From DASVVT01 sp036386415 (lineage in GTDB: Bacteria > Acidobacteriota > Blastocatellia > Pyrinomonadales > Pyrinomonadaceae), in the NCBI GenBank assembly GCA_036386415.1, contig DASVVT010000084.1, positions 129,074 through 193,073 of the forward strand: a stretch of DNA of 64,000 nucleotides, read 5' to 3'. The notes below the pieces were generated by a model. The model ran no database searches. It was not told the origin of the DNA and saw nothing but the letters and a program-made list of their open reading frames with translations. Position numbers and translations under genes: made by a program. This document shows, one piece after another, positions 15,693 to 24,768 of this stretch. Numbering within the stretch: the stretch's first letter is position 1; every line of letters starts with the position of its first letter.

Positions 15693-17837
15693 GTGATGAT
15701 TGAACTAGCTTCGCTTCTGCGCGCAGGAGACGCAGTTATTTCACTCCACGTGGAGCATTTTACGAGGGTGTCAGATATCGCCAAGAGCACGAAGAGGGGT
15801 ACATCTTTACGCAGCTTGCGTCGAGCAATCTGCTTTTTTTTCGCTCTCCTCTTATCGTTCTCGCCGGCCTTTCGGATCACAGGCGAGGCGCAGTCTACAG
15901 CCGATCCAACTGATGCTCGACCCAAGACGGTTGATGCGACGCAATCCGGCTTTCGGATGGAGCGCCAGCCGGTCGCAGGCGGGGCAGAGCTCCTCACCGT
16001 CTTTGGCAGTCTGGATGGCCTGTATCGCGCTGACGATCCTTCTCAGCAAGAAGTGCCACTGGTCAGCGTTCTGCGCGACACGATGGGTGATGCCGACCCG
16101 GAGAATGATCGCCTGCGCTACGTCTGGATGCTGACCTATACGCGCCCCTCTTTCACGCAGCGCATGGCCGCCGCCGTTCCCTTCCTCTACAATCGCGCGG
16201 GCAATAAGAAGCGCGCGAGGCGAGGCGAGCCGCCGCCCGTCATTGATCTCGCGGCGACAGGCCAGGAGGTCTGGAAGAAGATTTTCTGGGGCGCGCTGCA
16301 AAACATTTTGCTCGATTCTTACGGCTTCCCCGTCAAGGCTTCGACGCGCGCCTATCGCCGCAACATCAGCGATTATCGCAAAGCGCACATCATTCGCGCG
16401 CTCGCCATCCTCTCTCTGTACGAGGCCGAAACGGGAGCCGCGCCTGCTTTTACGGCCACGGAGATGCAGGACATACAGGCACGCCTGATGCTCACCGAGG
16501 AGATGCTCGGCGGGATCGTCGATGACATCAACCTTCAGCGCGTTTATCAGAGACGGACCACGCAGACGCGCGATGTTCGCGGGCACAACTGGGAGTTGCT
16601 GCGCCAGCAAGCCGAAAGTGAGTCACTTTATTTCGAGCCCCTACAGTTGCCCGACGGCAGCGCCACGCATGCTCTTCTGTGGGTCGCGCGCCCTGACCTC
16701 GCGGTCAACCGCGACCGCCCTTTCAAAGCCCGCTTTCTCAATATCGCGAACCCCTGGCGCGATGATCACTTGCGCTACTGGAAGGGCTTCACGGAGACGC
16801 GATACTTCGACGCGGAGCATCGGCCGATCGAGGCGGGCACGGAGGGCGCGCGCCCCGTTCAGATGATTCCGCTGGCGCTCTACGGGCTTGATCATCCGAA
16901 GATTCCGATTCTGCTGGTTGACTTTCGGGACAAGATGAACCCGAAGCGCCGCGAGATGTCGCGCCGCGTGCTTGAGGATGTGACGAGCACCGTGCTCGGC
17001 CTCTCGCGCTTCGGCGACCTGCCTTTCTTTCTTTCGCGCACCGTTTACGACTGGGTCACGGGCAGGCGCGGGATGGACATCAACCAGCCCTCGCGCCTGC
17101 GCGCCTACTCGCAGTTGAAGCTCCTGCTCTCTTTGAACGACTCGCTCGATTCAAGACTTCGCGACGAGATCAGCAGCCGCCTCGAGCGCGTCTCTCTCAA
17201 CCCGTTGGAGAACGATCTAGAGGCGGAGGCGCAACTGGCGCGCGACCAGTATGCGGCGCTTCTGCTTTATGCGCGCCGCGCAGACGGATTGCCCGCCCGT
17301 CTTGATCGTGACCGCCGCGCAGAGATGACGCCGCTCACACATGGACGCACGGAGCAGACCGTCTTCCGCCTCGCCAACATTTTGAGCCTTGGTCTTTACA
17401 AGCACAGGGAGAAGGCGACCCCGGAGATGCTGGCGCGCCTTGAGACGAGCCGCCGCGTCGCCTGCCATGAGCGCTTCCTGCGCGAGGTGGCGAACTCCAG
17501 CCCGCTCGTAGAGGTTGTCTGGAACATAGAGGAGGTGCGGCGCTCTCTGCGCTTTATCAGCGAGCACTCCGCAGAGGCGAGCGGAAAGGCCGCGACCGCC
17601 GCCGCACGTATCTTCGCGCAGACGGAGGATGATGAAACGCGCGTGCTCTCGCTCAGTTGCCTCTACCATATCAATAATGAGACGGCGAAAAACGAGCTCC
17701 TGCGCATCTATCGTCGCCCACAGCTCGAAGCCCGCTGGCGAGATATGACGGCTGACTATCTGCGCAAAGCCGTACGCGAAGAGCAACGCATCGCGCCATC
17801 AGACGCGAAGATTATTTTGAGCGTGGTCGGACAATGA
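15693..17837 (+). CDS. Large exported protein of unknown function
   Basis: Up to 714 residues; the start is uncertain. GTG 15693 and ATG 15696 have no RBS. The signal-peptide-like segment (LRRAICFFFALLLSFSPAF) lies only at about residues 42-60, so a later start is likely. The mature part has an N-terminal region with GSLDGLYRADDP and YVWMLTYTRPSF, a central region with WVARPDLAVNRDRPFKARF and PILLVDFRDKMNPKRREMS, and an Arg-rich helical C-terminal third resembling HEAT-type repeats (ETRVLSLSCLYHINNE). I do not recognise a family. The stop overlaps the next start as ATGA, so it is translationally coupled to the phosphatase-superfamily protein, implying a joint role outside the inner membrane. 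Confidence 0.7.
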   Translation: MMIELASLLRAGDAVISLHVEHFTRVSDIAKSTKRGTSLRSLRRAICFFFALLLSFSPAFRITGEAQSTADPTDARPKTVDATQSGFRMERQPVAGGAELLTVFGSLDGLYRADDPSQQEVPLVSVLRDTMGDADPENDRLRYVWMLTYTRPSFTQRMAAAVPFLYNRAGNKKRARRGEPPPVIDLAATGQEVWKKIFWGALQNILLDSYGFPVKASTRAYRRNISDYRKAHIIRALAILSLYEAETGAAPAFTATEMQDIQARLMLTEEMLGGIVDDINLQRVYQRRTTQTRDVRGHNWELLRQQAESESLYFEPLQLPDGSATHALLWVARPDLAVNRDRPFKARFLNIANPWRDDHLRYWKGFTETRYFDAEHRPIEAGTEGARPVQMIPLALYGLDHPKIPILLVDFRDKMNPKRREMSRRVLEDVTSTVLGLSRFGDLPFFLSRTVYDWVTGRRGMDINQPSRLRAYSQLKLLLSLNDSLDSRLRDEISSRLERVSLNPLENDLEAEAQLARDQYAALLLYARRADGLPARLDRDRRAEMTPLTHGRTEQTVFRLANILSLGLYKHREKATPEMLARLETSRRVACHERFLREVANSSPLVEVVWNIEEVRRSLRFISEHSAEASGKAATAAARIFAQTEDDETRVLSLSCLYHINNETAKNELLRIYRRPQLEARWRDMTADYLRKAVREEQRIAPSDAKIILSVVGQ

Positions 17838-20467
17838 GAAGAACAGAAGACAGAGAGCAGAGGCTAACAGATGATGGGCAAAGGAAAGCGGGCAGAACGC
17901 CGTCAGCTCTCTTCAACTGCCTTCGGCTCTTTGCACGTTCCCTTCTGCTTCTCACCTTCTGCCTTCTGCTTTTTCAGCAAGGGGTCGCGCAGCAGGCGCA
18001 GGCCAAGCGTATCGTCGTCATCAAAGTTGACGGTCTACCTTACGACCTCGTAAACCGCTTTGTACGCGAGCGTGACCCGCGCACGGGCAAGAGCCAGTTG
18101 CCCTGGCTCGAACACATCTTCTACGACAGGGGCACGCGCATCAGTAACTTCTACGTGCGCGGCATGAGTCTGTCGGGGCCTTCCTGGTCGCTCCTCGACA
18201 CAGGCCAACACTTGCAGGTCAAGGGCAACGTGGAGTTTGATCGCTACACCCTGCACGCCTACGACTACCTGAATTTTATCCCGTTCTATATAGAGAATAT
18301 CGGCGGTCGTCGTGTGGATATGCCGGGAGCGGAGGTGATGGATGAGGTCGGGCTGCCGCTGCTGATCGACGCCTATCCGAACAACGAGCGCTATATGAGC
18401 TTTCAGCTTTACCAGCGCGGGACGCGTTGGACGACCTTGCAGCAGAGCTTTCAAAAAGGCTTTACCAAGTATAGCCCGCGCGAGATGATCGACGAATGGA
18501 CTATCGGCTTCCAGCCGCGCATCATGGTATTCGACCAGTTGGAGCGGGAGTTGATCGAGCGCCTCGGCAACCCTCGTATGCGCTATCTGGATTACTACAC
18601 TACGGAGTTCGACCACGCCTCTCATCACAATCATGACCGCGAATCGCACCTCTACGCGCTCAAAGAGCTGGACGGCGTAGTAGGCCGCATCTGGACGGCG
18701 ATTCAGAAGACGCCGCAGGCAGCGGAGACGGCGCTCGTCGTCGTCTCCGATCACGGCTTCAACACGGACGAGCGGGTTTACAGCCAGGGCTACAATCTGG
18801 TCAAGCTGCTGGGGAGCGCTGCCGGGGGCGGCCATCACGTCATCACCAAGCGCCGCCTGCTGCTGGATTATTCGATCAAGGGTTTCTACCCGCTCGTCCC
18901 ACTGATCACGACGACTACACCTGAGTCCTATTATCTCAAAGGCGAGAGCACGGCCTACCCGACGGCGCTGCTCGATTTCGACGGCAACGAGCGTTCATCA
19001 ATCCACCTCAGAGACAGCGACCTCAATCTGCTTCACATTCTCTTGCAGCAGTTGCAGCGAAAAAGCACCCCTGAGCCACTGCGCCGCGCGCTCTCGACCC
19101 GTTTTTTCGAGACGCTTGCTCGCCGCCGCGCCGGTTGGGAGATGAACCTCTCAGAGTTGAATGAGGAGTTGGTCGTGCTGCGCCGCGCCATTGAAAAGCA
19201 GCGTCAGATGGTCGAAGCGCAGCCGAAGAAATGGAGCCGAGAGGATATTGAGGCGGGACGGGATCGTGCGGCCATACGCATTTTCGCACAGATGGACTCC
19301 TGGATGAGCGACGAGCGCAAGTATACGGAGTATGCGCGCACCTTGAAGAACCTGCTCGCGCTGCGGCCCGAAAACTTCGACGCGGCGCATCTCAAGATTG
19401 AGGACGTAATCTCTAAAGGCGCGATGGGCGATTCCAACAGCATCTATGAATTGCAGAACTACGTCGTCGGCATCGCACCAAACGGGCTCGCGCTCTCAAG
19501 CGACGGCTCGCTCGACATGCAGAAGAGCTTCACGCGCGTCAACTACTTCTCTCTTCTGCACGACATCAGTGTGCGCAATAACGTGCAGCCGGGGGTGGAC
19601 AATCATCCGGTCGATTTCGTCGCCACGCGCATCCCGCTCGAACACATCACGCGAGCCCTCAGCGGCGACCTGCAACCGGACGGCGACGTAATCTGGGTCT
19701 ACGGCGGCGAGAAGCAACAGGCGCTGATTCTGGCGCGCGGTGAGGCGGGCGGCACAGACGGCCTCAGCCTGCGCTACCTCCCCATCAATGGTCTTAAGCA
19801 GGACGAGGACGGGAACGTCCGCTTCGAGCGTGCGGCGTGGAGCAATGGATTCCCCCTCAAGATTTGGGAGGATAAGAACCTCGCCATACCGGTTGATCAG
19901 CGCGCGAGCTTCCTCGACGGGTGGCACACGGACATTGAATGGTTGCGCGCGCTTCATAAAACAGACTACTCTAACGCGCTTGTCGGCTTGCATGAGCAAC
20001 TGACTCGACACTTGTCGGAGATGACAAACGCGGGCGCACCCAATCTCTCTGCGGACGAGCGTTTGATGCGGCGCTTTCGCAGGCGGCAGCGGCAACTGGT
20101 CGAAGCAGACCTCCTTGTGCTGGCGCACGACCACTGGAATTTCGACGTGCGCGGCTTCAACCCGGGCGGCAATCACGGCTCTTTCTTTCGCATCTCGACC
20201 CATTCGACGCTGATGTTCGCAGGGGGCGAGAAGACTGGAATCCCGCGCGGCATGGTCGTCGAAGAGCCTTACGACAGCCTGAGCTTCGTGCCGACCGTGC
20301 TGGCGCTGACGCATCAGCTTCGCGACGAGCGCAACCGGACGCCGGTTCCTGTCCTGTGGGACAGAGGCTTTCGCAGCTTTCCGGGTCGCATTATTCCAGA
20401 AGTGCTCGGCGGGACTAACATTGAAGGGACGTCGCCCGTCGCCAAAGGAGTGAGCGAGACGCCTTGA
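17834..20467 (+). CDS. Exported alkaline-phosphatase-superfamily protein
   Basis: An 877-residue protein. A hydrophobic export segment lies at about 29-50. The alkaline phosphatase/nucleotide pyrophosphatase metal site can be traced: Asp in IKVDGLPYD (about 66), a Ser-rich nucleophile region GMSLSGPSWS (about 110-119), Asp/His in YYTTEFDHASHHNH (about 253-266), the Asp-His pair in VVSDHGF (about 303), and the last His in PGGNHGSFF (about 777). The region 400-640 is an insertion with coiled-coil character. Members of this superfamily hydrolyse or transfer phosphate, sulfate or phospho-alcohol groups; the substrate here is unknown. The gene is coupled upstream by ATGA and downstream by TTGA. 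Its first 27 codons and part of the signal peptide overlap repeat-like DNA (F). Confidence 0.8.
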   Translation: MRRTEDREQRLTDDGQRKAGRTPSALFNCLRLFARSLLLLTFCLLLFQQGVAQQAQAKRIVVIKVDGLPYDLVNRFVRERDPRTGKSQLPWLEHIFYDRGTRISNFYVRGMSLSGPSWSLLDTGQHLQVKGNVEFDRYTLHAYDYLNFIPFYIENIGGRRVDMPGAEVMDEVGLPLLIDAYPNNERYMSFQLYQRGTRWTTLQQSFQKGFTKYSPREMIDEWTIGFQPRIMVFDQLERELIERLGNPRMRYLDYYTTEFDHASHHNHDRESHLYALKELDGVVGRIWTAIQKTPQAAETALVVVSDHGFNTDERVYSQGYNLVKLLGSAAGGGHHVITKRRLLLDYSIKGFYPLVPLITTTTPESYYLKGESTAYPTALLDFDGNERSSIHLRDSDLNLLHILLQQLQRKSTPEPLRRALSTRFFETLARRRAGWEMNLSELNEELVVLRRAIEKQRQMVEAQPKKWSREDIEAGRDRAAIRIFAQMDSWMSDERKYTEYARTLKNLLALRPENFDAAHLKIEDVISKGAMGDSNSIYELQNYVVGIAPNGLALSSDGSLDMQKSFTRVNYFSLLHDISVRNNVQPGVDNHPVDFVATRIPLEHITRALSGDLQPDGDVIWVYGGEKQQALILARGEAGGTDGLSLRYLPINGLKQDEDGNVRFERAAWSNGFPLKIWEDKNLAIPVDQRASFLDGWHTDIEWLRALHKTDYSNALVGLHEQLTRHLSEMTNAGAPNLSADERLMRRFRRRQRQLVEADLLVLAHDHWNFDVRGFNPGGNHGSFFRISTHSTLMFAGGEKTGIPRGMVVEEPYDSLSFVPTVLALTHQLRDERNRTPVPVLWDRGFRSFPGRIIPEVLGGTNIEGTSPVAKGVSETP
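17838..17976. repeat. Possible palindromic repeat inside a coding start (family F)
   Basis: Purine-rich units GAACAGAAGACAGAGAGCAG are followed about 80 bases later by reverse-complement-like CCTTCTGCTTCTCACCTTCT and TGCCTTCTGC units. The style matches the tandem-word hairpins elsewhere in the window. Here the whole structure is inside the coding sequence and encodes the N-terminus and part of the signal segment (LLLLTFCLLLF). Confidence 0.4.
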
Positions 20468-22686
20468 TTACGACCGATGAGCATTTGAAGGAGGATCGCG
20501 CCAGCGCGGAAGAGTTGAAGGCGGTCGTCGCGGATGATACGGAAGAAGTATCCTCCGGTGGTATGAGCCGCTCCGTCGTGTGGCTTCAGGTGGTCGCTTT
20601 CCTGCTGGGGCTGGCGCTGCTGGTCTACGTCATCAACCGCGTCGGATTGCAGCCCATCTTCGACGCGCTGGGTCGGATCGGCTTCGGCTTCTTCCTGCTC
20701 CTGGCTATCAGCGGCTCGCGCCACGTTCTGCGCACGCTCGCCATGAGCGTCGCCGTCGAGCCTGAGCACAGGCGCTTTAACTTCTTTCAAGCCTTCGCGG
20801 CGCGACTCGGCGGTGAGGCGATCAGTTTTCTCACCTTCACGGGGCCGCTTCTGGGTGAAGCGACGAAAGTGGCGCTCCTCAAGAAGCGCGTGCCGCTCGG
20901 CCACGGCGTTCCCGCTCTGGTCATAGACAACCTGCTCTATAACCTGTCGGTCGTCTTCTTCATCCTTTCTGGCGCGTGCGTCATGCTCGCCTCCTATGAC
21001 CTGCCGCTTCTGGTGCGCTACGTGTTGCTCGGTATTGCGGCGGTCGCGGCGCTGGGGCTTGCGGCGGTCGTGTTGGCCGAGCGGCGGCGCTTTATGGTTT
21101 TGACGTGGATGATCGACCGCCTGATTAATCTCGGGCTGATGTCGAAGCGTTTGCGCGCGCGACGCGGCCAGGTTTTCGAGATCGAAGCGAGCGTCTACGA
21201 TTTTTACAAGCACCGCCCAGGAGCCTTCTTCGCCATGCTCGGCTTCAACTTTTTTTCGCACGCGATGAGCGTGCTTGAAGTTATAGTCACATTGCGGATG
21301 CTCGGTTTCGACCCGCGCGTGCAGGCGGCCTATGTCATAGAGTCTTTAACCAAAGTCATCAACTTCGCGTTCGGCTTCATCCCGGCGACCATCGGCGTGT
21401 ATGAGGGCGGCACGGAGCTCATCCTGCAAACCTTAGGGTTCGCCACCGCCACCGGCGTCACGCTGGCGCTCGTGCGCAAAGCGGGTATGGTATTCTGGAC
21501 CGGCCTGGGGTTGGTCATACTCGTCTGGCGCACTTTGCCGAAGGCCACGCGCCGTCTCGCGGATGGGAGCCCGCGTCTACGAAAGCTTATGGACAGCCTA
21601 GTCTTCTCAAACATCGCGCACCGTCCCGCACGCACCGCCGTCAGCATCTTAGGAATCGCGGTCGGCGTCCTTCTGATCGTCTTCACGGTCGGGCTGGCGC
21701 ACGGAGTCCTGCGCGAGCGCGGGCGTCGTGAATCGAATATCGGGGCGGAGATCATGGTGCGCGCTTCGGGCACATTCAGCATGAGCGGCTCGGAGCCTTT
21801 CATCCTGCCCACGGCGCGCGCCGATGAGTTGAAGAAAATCGAGGGCGTGCGCTTTGCCGTCCCCCTCGGCCAGAACCTCGTCAAGAGCGATAGGGGCATC
21901 GGCACGCGCCTGGTGGACGGCATTCCCTTTGACGAATACTCCGCGATGACGGGTTTGCGGATCAAAGAAGGCAGAAAGCCGGTTGCCAATGATGAAGCAA
22001 TTGTCGATACCATCTGGCAAAACGACAGGCAGGCGTCCGTGGGCTCGACCGTGGAGCTTTACGAACGCCCGTTTCACATCGTCGGCATCTACGAGCCGCC
22101 GGGCGGCGCGCGCATCAAGATTCCACTCGCGGCCATGCAGGAGCAACTGGGCGGTGAAGGACGTTGCACAGCCGTGTTGATAGGCTGCGCTGATCCGACC
22201 AAACAGGAAGAGGTCGCCGCGCGCATACGCGAGCGATTCCCCGAAGATCAGATCATCTTCACGCGCGACCTGCCGGAGCTTTACGCCTCCGGCGTGCCTG
22301 CGCTCAACGTCTTCATCAACGTCGTCGTCGCCATCGCCGCAGCCATCAGCATGCTCGTCATCCTGCTCGCCATGTACACGACCGTCACAGAGCGCACCCG
22401 CCAGATCGGCATTCTCAAGGCGCTTGGCATGTCGAATACGTCTATCGCATGGGTGATCGAACAGGAGGCGATTCTCGTCAGCGTCCTCGGCGTAATCGTC
22501 GGCGTGCTGCTGACCCTGGCCGTTCGCTACGCCGTCATGCGCTCGACCACGCTCAACATAGAGATCGAGCCGCGCTGGATCGGCGTGGCGCTTCTCATAG
22601 GGCTCCTGGGTGGCACAGTCGGCGCGCTCTACCCGGCGATCCGCGCGGCACGCCAGGACGCCGTCGATGCGTTAAGCTACGAGTAA
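20464..22686 (+). CDS. Fusion of YbhN/LPG-synthase-like membrane domain with FtsX/MacB permease
   Basis: A 740-residue protein starting at a TTG that overlaps the previous stop as TTGA. Residues about 35-350 look like the YbhN/AglD/MprF-N (lysylphosphatidylglycerol synthase transmembrane) family: seven to eight helices with GGEAISFLTFTGPLLGEATK and GFIPATIGVYEGGTE, the conserved family motifs. Residues about 375-740 are an FtsX/MacB-type ABC permease: a first helix after NIAHRPARTAVSILGIAVGV, a periplasmic domain (about 415-600), three C-terminal helices, TERTRQIGILKALGM, and the closing YPAIRAARQDAVDALSYE. I see no frameshift between the halves. No ABC ATPase gene is adjacent. A role in moving lipids or lipid-linked molecules is inferred. 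Confidence 0.85.
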   Translation: MITTDEHLKEDRASAEELKAVVADDTEEVSSGGMSRSVVWLQVVAFLLGLALLVYVINRVGLQPIFDALGRIGFGFFLLLAISGSRHVLRTLAMSVAVEPEHRRFNFFQAFAARLGGEAISFLTFTGPLLGEATKVALLKKRVPLGHGVPALVIDNLLYNLSVVFFILSGACVMLASYDLPLLVRYVLLGIAAVAALGLAAVVLAERRRFMVLTWMIDRLINLGLMSKRLRARRGQVFEIEASVYDFYKHRPGAFFAMLGFNFFSHAMSVLEVIVTLRMLGFDPRVQAAYVIESLTKVINFAFGFIPATIGVYEGGTELILQTLGFATATGVTLALVRKAGMVFWTGLGLVILVWRTLPKATRRLADGSPRLRKLMDSLVFSNIAHRPARTAVSILGIAVGVLLIVFTVGLAHGVLRERGRRESNIGAEIMVRASGTFSMSGSEPFILPTARADELKKIEGVRFAVPLGQNLVKSDRGIGTRLVDGIPFDEYSAMTGLRIKEGRKPVANDEAIVDTIWQNDRQASVGSTVELYERPFHIVGIYEPPGGARIKIPLAAMQEQLGGEGRCTAVLIGCADPTKQEEVAARIRERFPEDQIIFTRDLPELYASGVPALNVFINVVVAIAAAISMLVILLAMYTTVTERTRQIGILKALGMSNTSIAWVIEQEAILVSVLGVIVGVLLTLAVRYAVMRSTTLNIEIEPRWIGVALLIGLLGGTVGALYPAIRAARQDAVDALSYE

Positions 22687-22802
22687 GACGGAGATGAGAG
22701 TCCAGGCAAGAGAGCAGTGCTCGCAATCAAAAACTTCTTTAGTAAAATATTCGCAAAGTTACAGCACTTGGGTTTGTTAAGTGCATAATACACCAGAGTA
22801 AT

Positions 22803-24632
22803 ATGCGGCGATATATGCGCATCTCCCTTGGCCTGCAAGCTGCCCTACTCGCGTCCATCGCCGTCATGTTCCTGTCGCTCTACCCGCAATTGCATTTATG
22901 GTACGTGCGCGGCGCTGAGTGGAACGGCACGTATGCCCTGTTTGACACGGACGAGGTGGCCTACTCGGCCTACCTGAATGCGTTGATCGACGGACGCCCG
23001 CGCCGCAATGATCCGTACACGGGACGCGACGAGCGCGAGGATGCGCCGCAGCCGGAATCGCTCTTTTCGATCCAGTTCGCCCCACCCTTTGCGCTCGCCC
23101 TTGTGGCGAGAGTGCTGGGGCTCTCGGCCTCCATAATCTTCATGCTCCTGGGCTGCTTGACGGCGCTCGTCTCCTCTCTCGCGATCTTCCGGCTGGTTCG
23201 GATTGTGACGAATGATGAGCGACTGGCAGCCACGGCCATTCTCTTTGTGCTCTGCCTGGGGACGCTCGCCACAGGCCAGGGCGCGTTGCGCGAGTTGCGC
23301 GGGGTGCAGGCCGCTTATCACTATCTTCCCTTCCTGCGTCGCTACATACCGGCCTTCATCTTTCCCTTCTACTTCGCTTTCTGCTCGCTCGTCTGGCGCA
23401 TGCTGACCGTCGAGGATAAACGTCGGGCTTTGCGCAGCGCCGTCCTGGCCGGCGTCACCTTCGCGCTCCTCGTCTACTCCTATTTCTACCTGTGGACGGC
23501 TGCTGCCGCCTGGCTCTTTTGTCTGGCGCTGCTGTGGCTGACGGTACGCCCCGAAGGTCATGGTCGGGCGCTCAAATTGTTCGGCGTCATGGGCGCGCTG
23601 ATGGTAGCCGCGCTCCTTCCCTATTTAGCCATGATCTCGAATCGCGCCGAGACGATGGAGGCTGTGCAGGCTCTGACGTTCTCACACGCGCCCGATCTGC
23701 TTCGCGTCCCGGAGTTGATCTCAGCCGTCGTGCTCATGGCGCTCGCTTTCAGCGCGCATCAGGGCAGGATCAGGTGGAAGGACTCAGCCGTCATCTTCAC
23801 AGCATCTTTCGCGCTCGTCCCCATCGTCGTCTTCAATCAACAGGTCATCACAGGACGCTCTTTGCAGCCCATACACTACGAACAGTTCATCGCCAACTAC
23901 GTCTCGCTGGTGGCAGTCGTTCTGGCGGCGGCGCTTCTCTGGCGCGCGTGGGGGGCGCGAGACGAGCGTAGGATTCCGACGAAAGCTCTGGTCATAGTAG
24001 CGCTGGCCGCATTCGGATGGGGGATGGCCGAGACGCGAGTGGCGGTCAGAATCTTCAAGCCGTTCAACTTGATTCGCAATGATGCGATGGCGGTCGCGCT
24101 GCGGCTTGACGAACTGGCTGTCGATCCGGTAGGTGCGAGCCGGAATGAGGCGCACCCCGTAGTCCTCTTCACGGATGTCCTACCGGCTGATGATCTACCG
24201 ACCATCACGCCGCAAGCCGTGCTCTGGGCGCGCCACATGCACGTCTTTTCGGGCGTCACGCTCAGTGAGAACAAAGAGCGCTTCTATCAATATCTCTATT
24301 ACACGGGTGTGACGGAGCAGATACTGAGAGGCGCGCTCGCCAACAGAGATTTTTATTACATCCTTCCGCTCTTCGGCTGGGAGCGCGCCAACGCTAACCT
24401 GACCGTCAACTGGAAGCCGATCACGCAGGAGGAGATATTTAAAGAGCTAAGCGAGTATGGGGCCTACGTCCGTTCCTTCGACCGAGAGCGGGCATCGCAG
24501 CCGACCCTCTCCTATCTCGTCACATCCCACAGGCTTCACACAGACCTCTCGAACCTTGATCGCTGGTACGAGCGCGACCAGGGCGAGCGCATCGGCGCTC
24601 ACACGCTCTATCGCGTGAAGCTTCGGGAATAA
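22803..24632 (+). CDS. Polytopic membrane protein, GT-C-like, unknown substrate
   Basis: A 609-residue protein with an N-terminal helix and then a first loop containing ALFDTDEVAYSAYLNAL (about 45-61) and PYTGRDERED. About ten hydrophobic segments follow to residue 410, then a soluble C-terminal domain of about 190 residues. An acidic motif in the first extracytoplasmic loop plus this layout is typical of GT-C glycosyltransferases that use polyprenyl-phosphate sugars, but I do not recognise a specific family. It lies 116 bases after the fusion gene. That spacer contains the small inverted repeat GCACTT ... AAGTGC (22764-22784), so it may have its own promoter. With the three genes upstream it forms an envelope-related block. 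Confidence 0.65.
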   Translation: MRRYMRISLGLQAALLASIAVMFLSLYPQLHLWYVRGAEWNGTYALFDTDEVAYSAYLNALIDGRPRRNDPYTGRDEREDAPQPESLFSIQFAPPFALALVARVLGLSASIIFMLLGCLTALVSSLAIFRLVRIVTNDERLAATAILFVLCLGTLATGQGALRELRGVQAAYHYLPFLRRYIPAFIFPFYFAFCSLVWRMLTVEDKRRALRSAVLAGVTFALLVYSYFYLWTAAAAWLFCLALLWLTVRPEGHGRALKLFGVMGALMVAALLPYLAMISNRAETMEAVQALTFSHAPDLLRVPELISAVVLMALAFSAHQGRIRWKDSAVIFTASFALVPIVVFNQQVITGRSLQPIHYEQFIANYVSLVAVVLAAALLWRAWGARDERRIPTKALVIVALAAFGWGMAETRVAVRIFKPFNLIRNDAMAVALRLDELAVDPVGASRNEAHPVVLFTDVLPADDLPTITPQAVLWARHMHVFSGVTLSENKERFYQYLYYTGVTEQILRGALANRDFYYILPLFGWERANANLTVNWKPITQEEIFKELSEYGAYVRSFDRERASQPTLSYLVTSHRLHTDLSNLDRWYERDQGERIGAHTLYRVKLRE

Positions 24633-24640
24633 AAGAGGGC

Positions 24641-24768
24641 GAGCGGACGATCCACGAAGTAACACGAAACCACACGAAAGAGCCCCTCTGTTCCTCTCAT
24701 TTCGTGTTGATTCGTGTCGTTTCGTGGATCGTTTCCCCGTCCTCTTTTCTATTGCAACCTGGTATTAG
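24641..24768. repeat. Dispersed palindromic element, family D, copy 2
   Basis: It begins GAGCGGACGATCCACGAAGT, has the right arm TTTCGTGTTGATTCGTGTCG and TTTCGTGGATCG, then CCTCTTTTCTATTGCAACCT and the tail CTGGTATTA. The final TTA is the stop codon of the minus-strand aminopeptidase gene, so the element touches that gene. It separates two convergent genes. Confidence 0.9.

Noticed and set aside
19496..20314. Long minus-strand open frame opposite the phosphatase-superfamily gene
   Set aside because: Arg/Val/His-rich shadow translation without motifs; the plus strand has the metal-site motifs.
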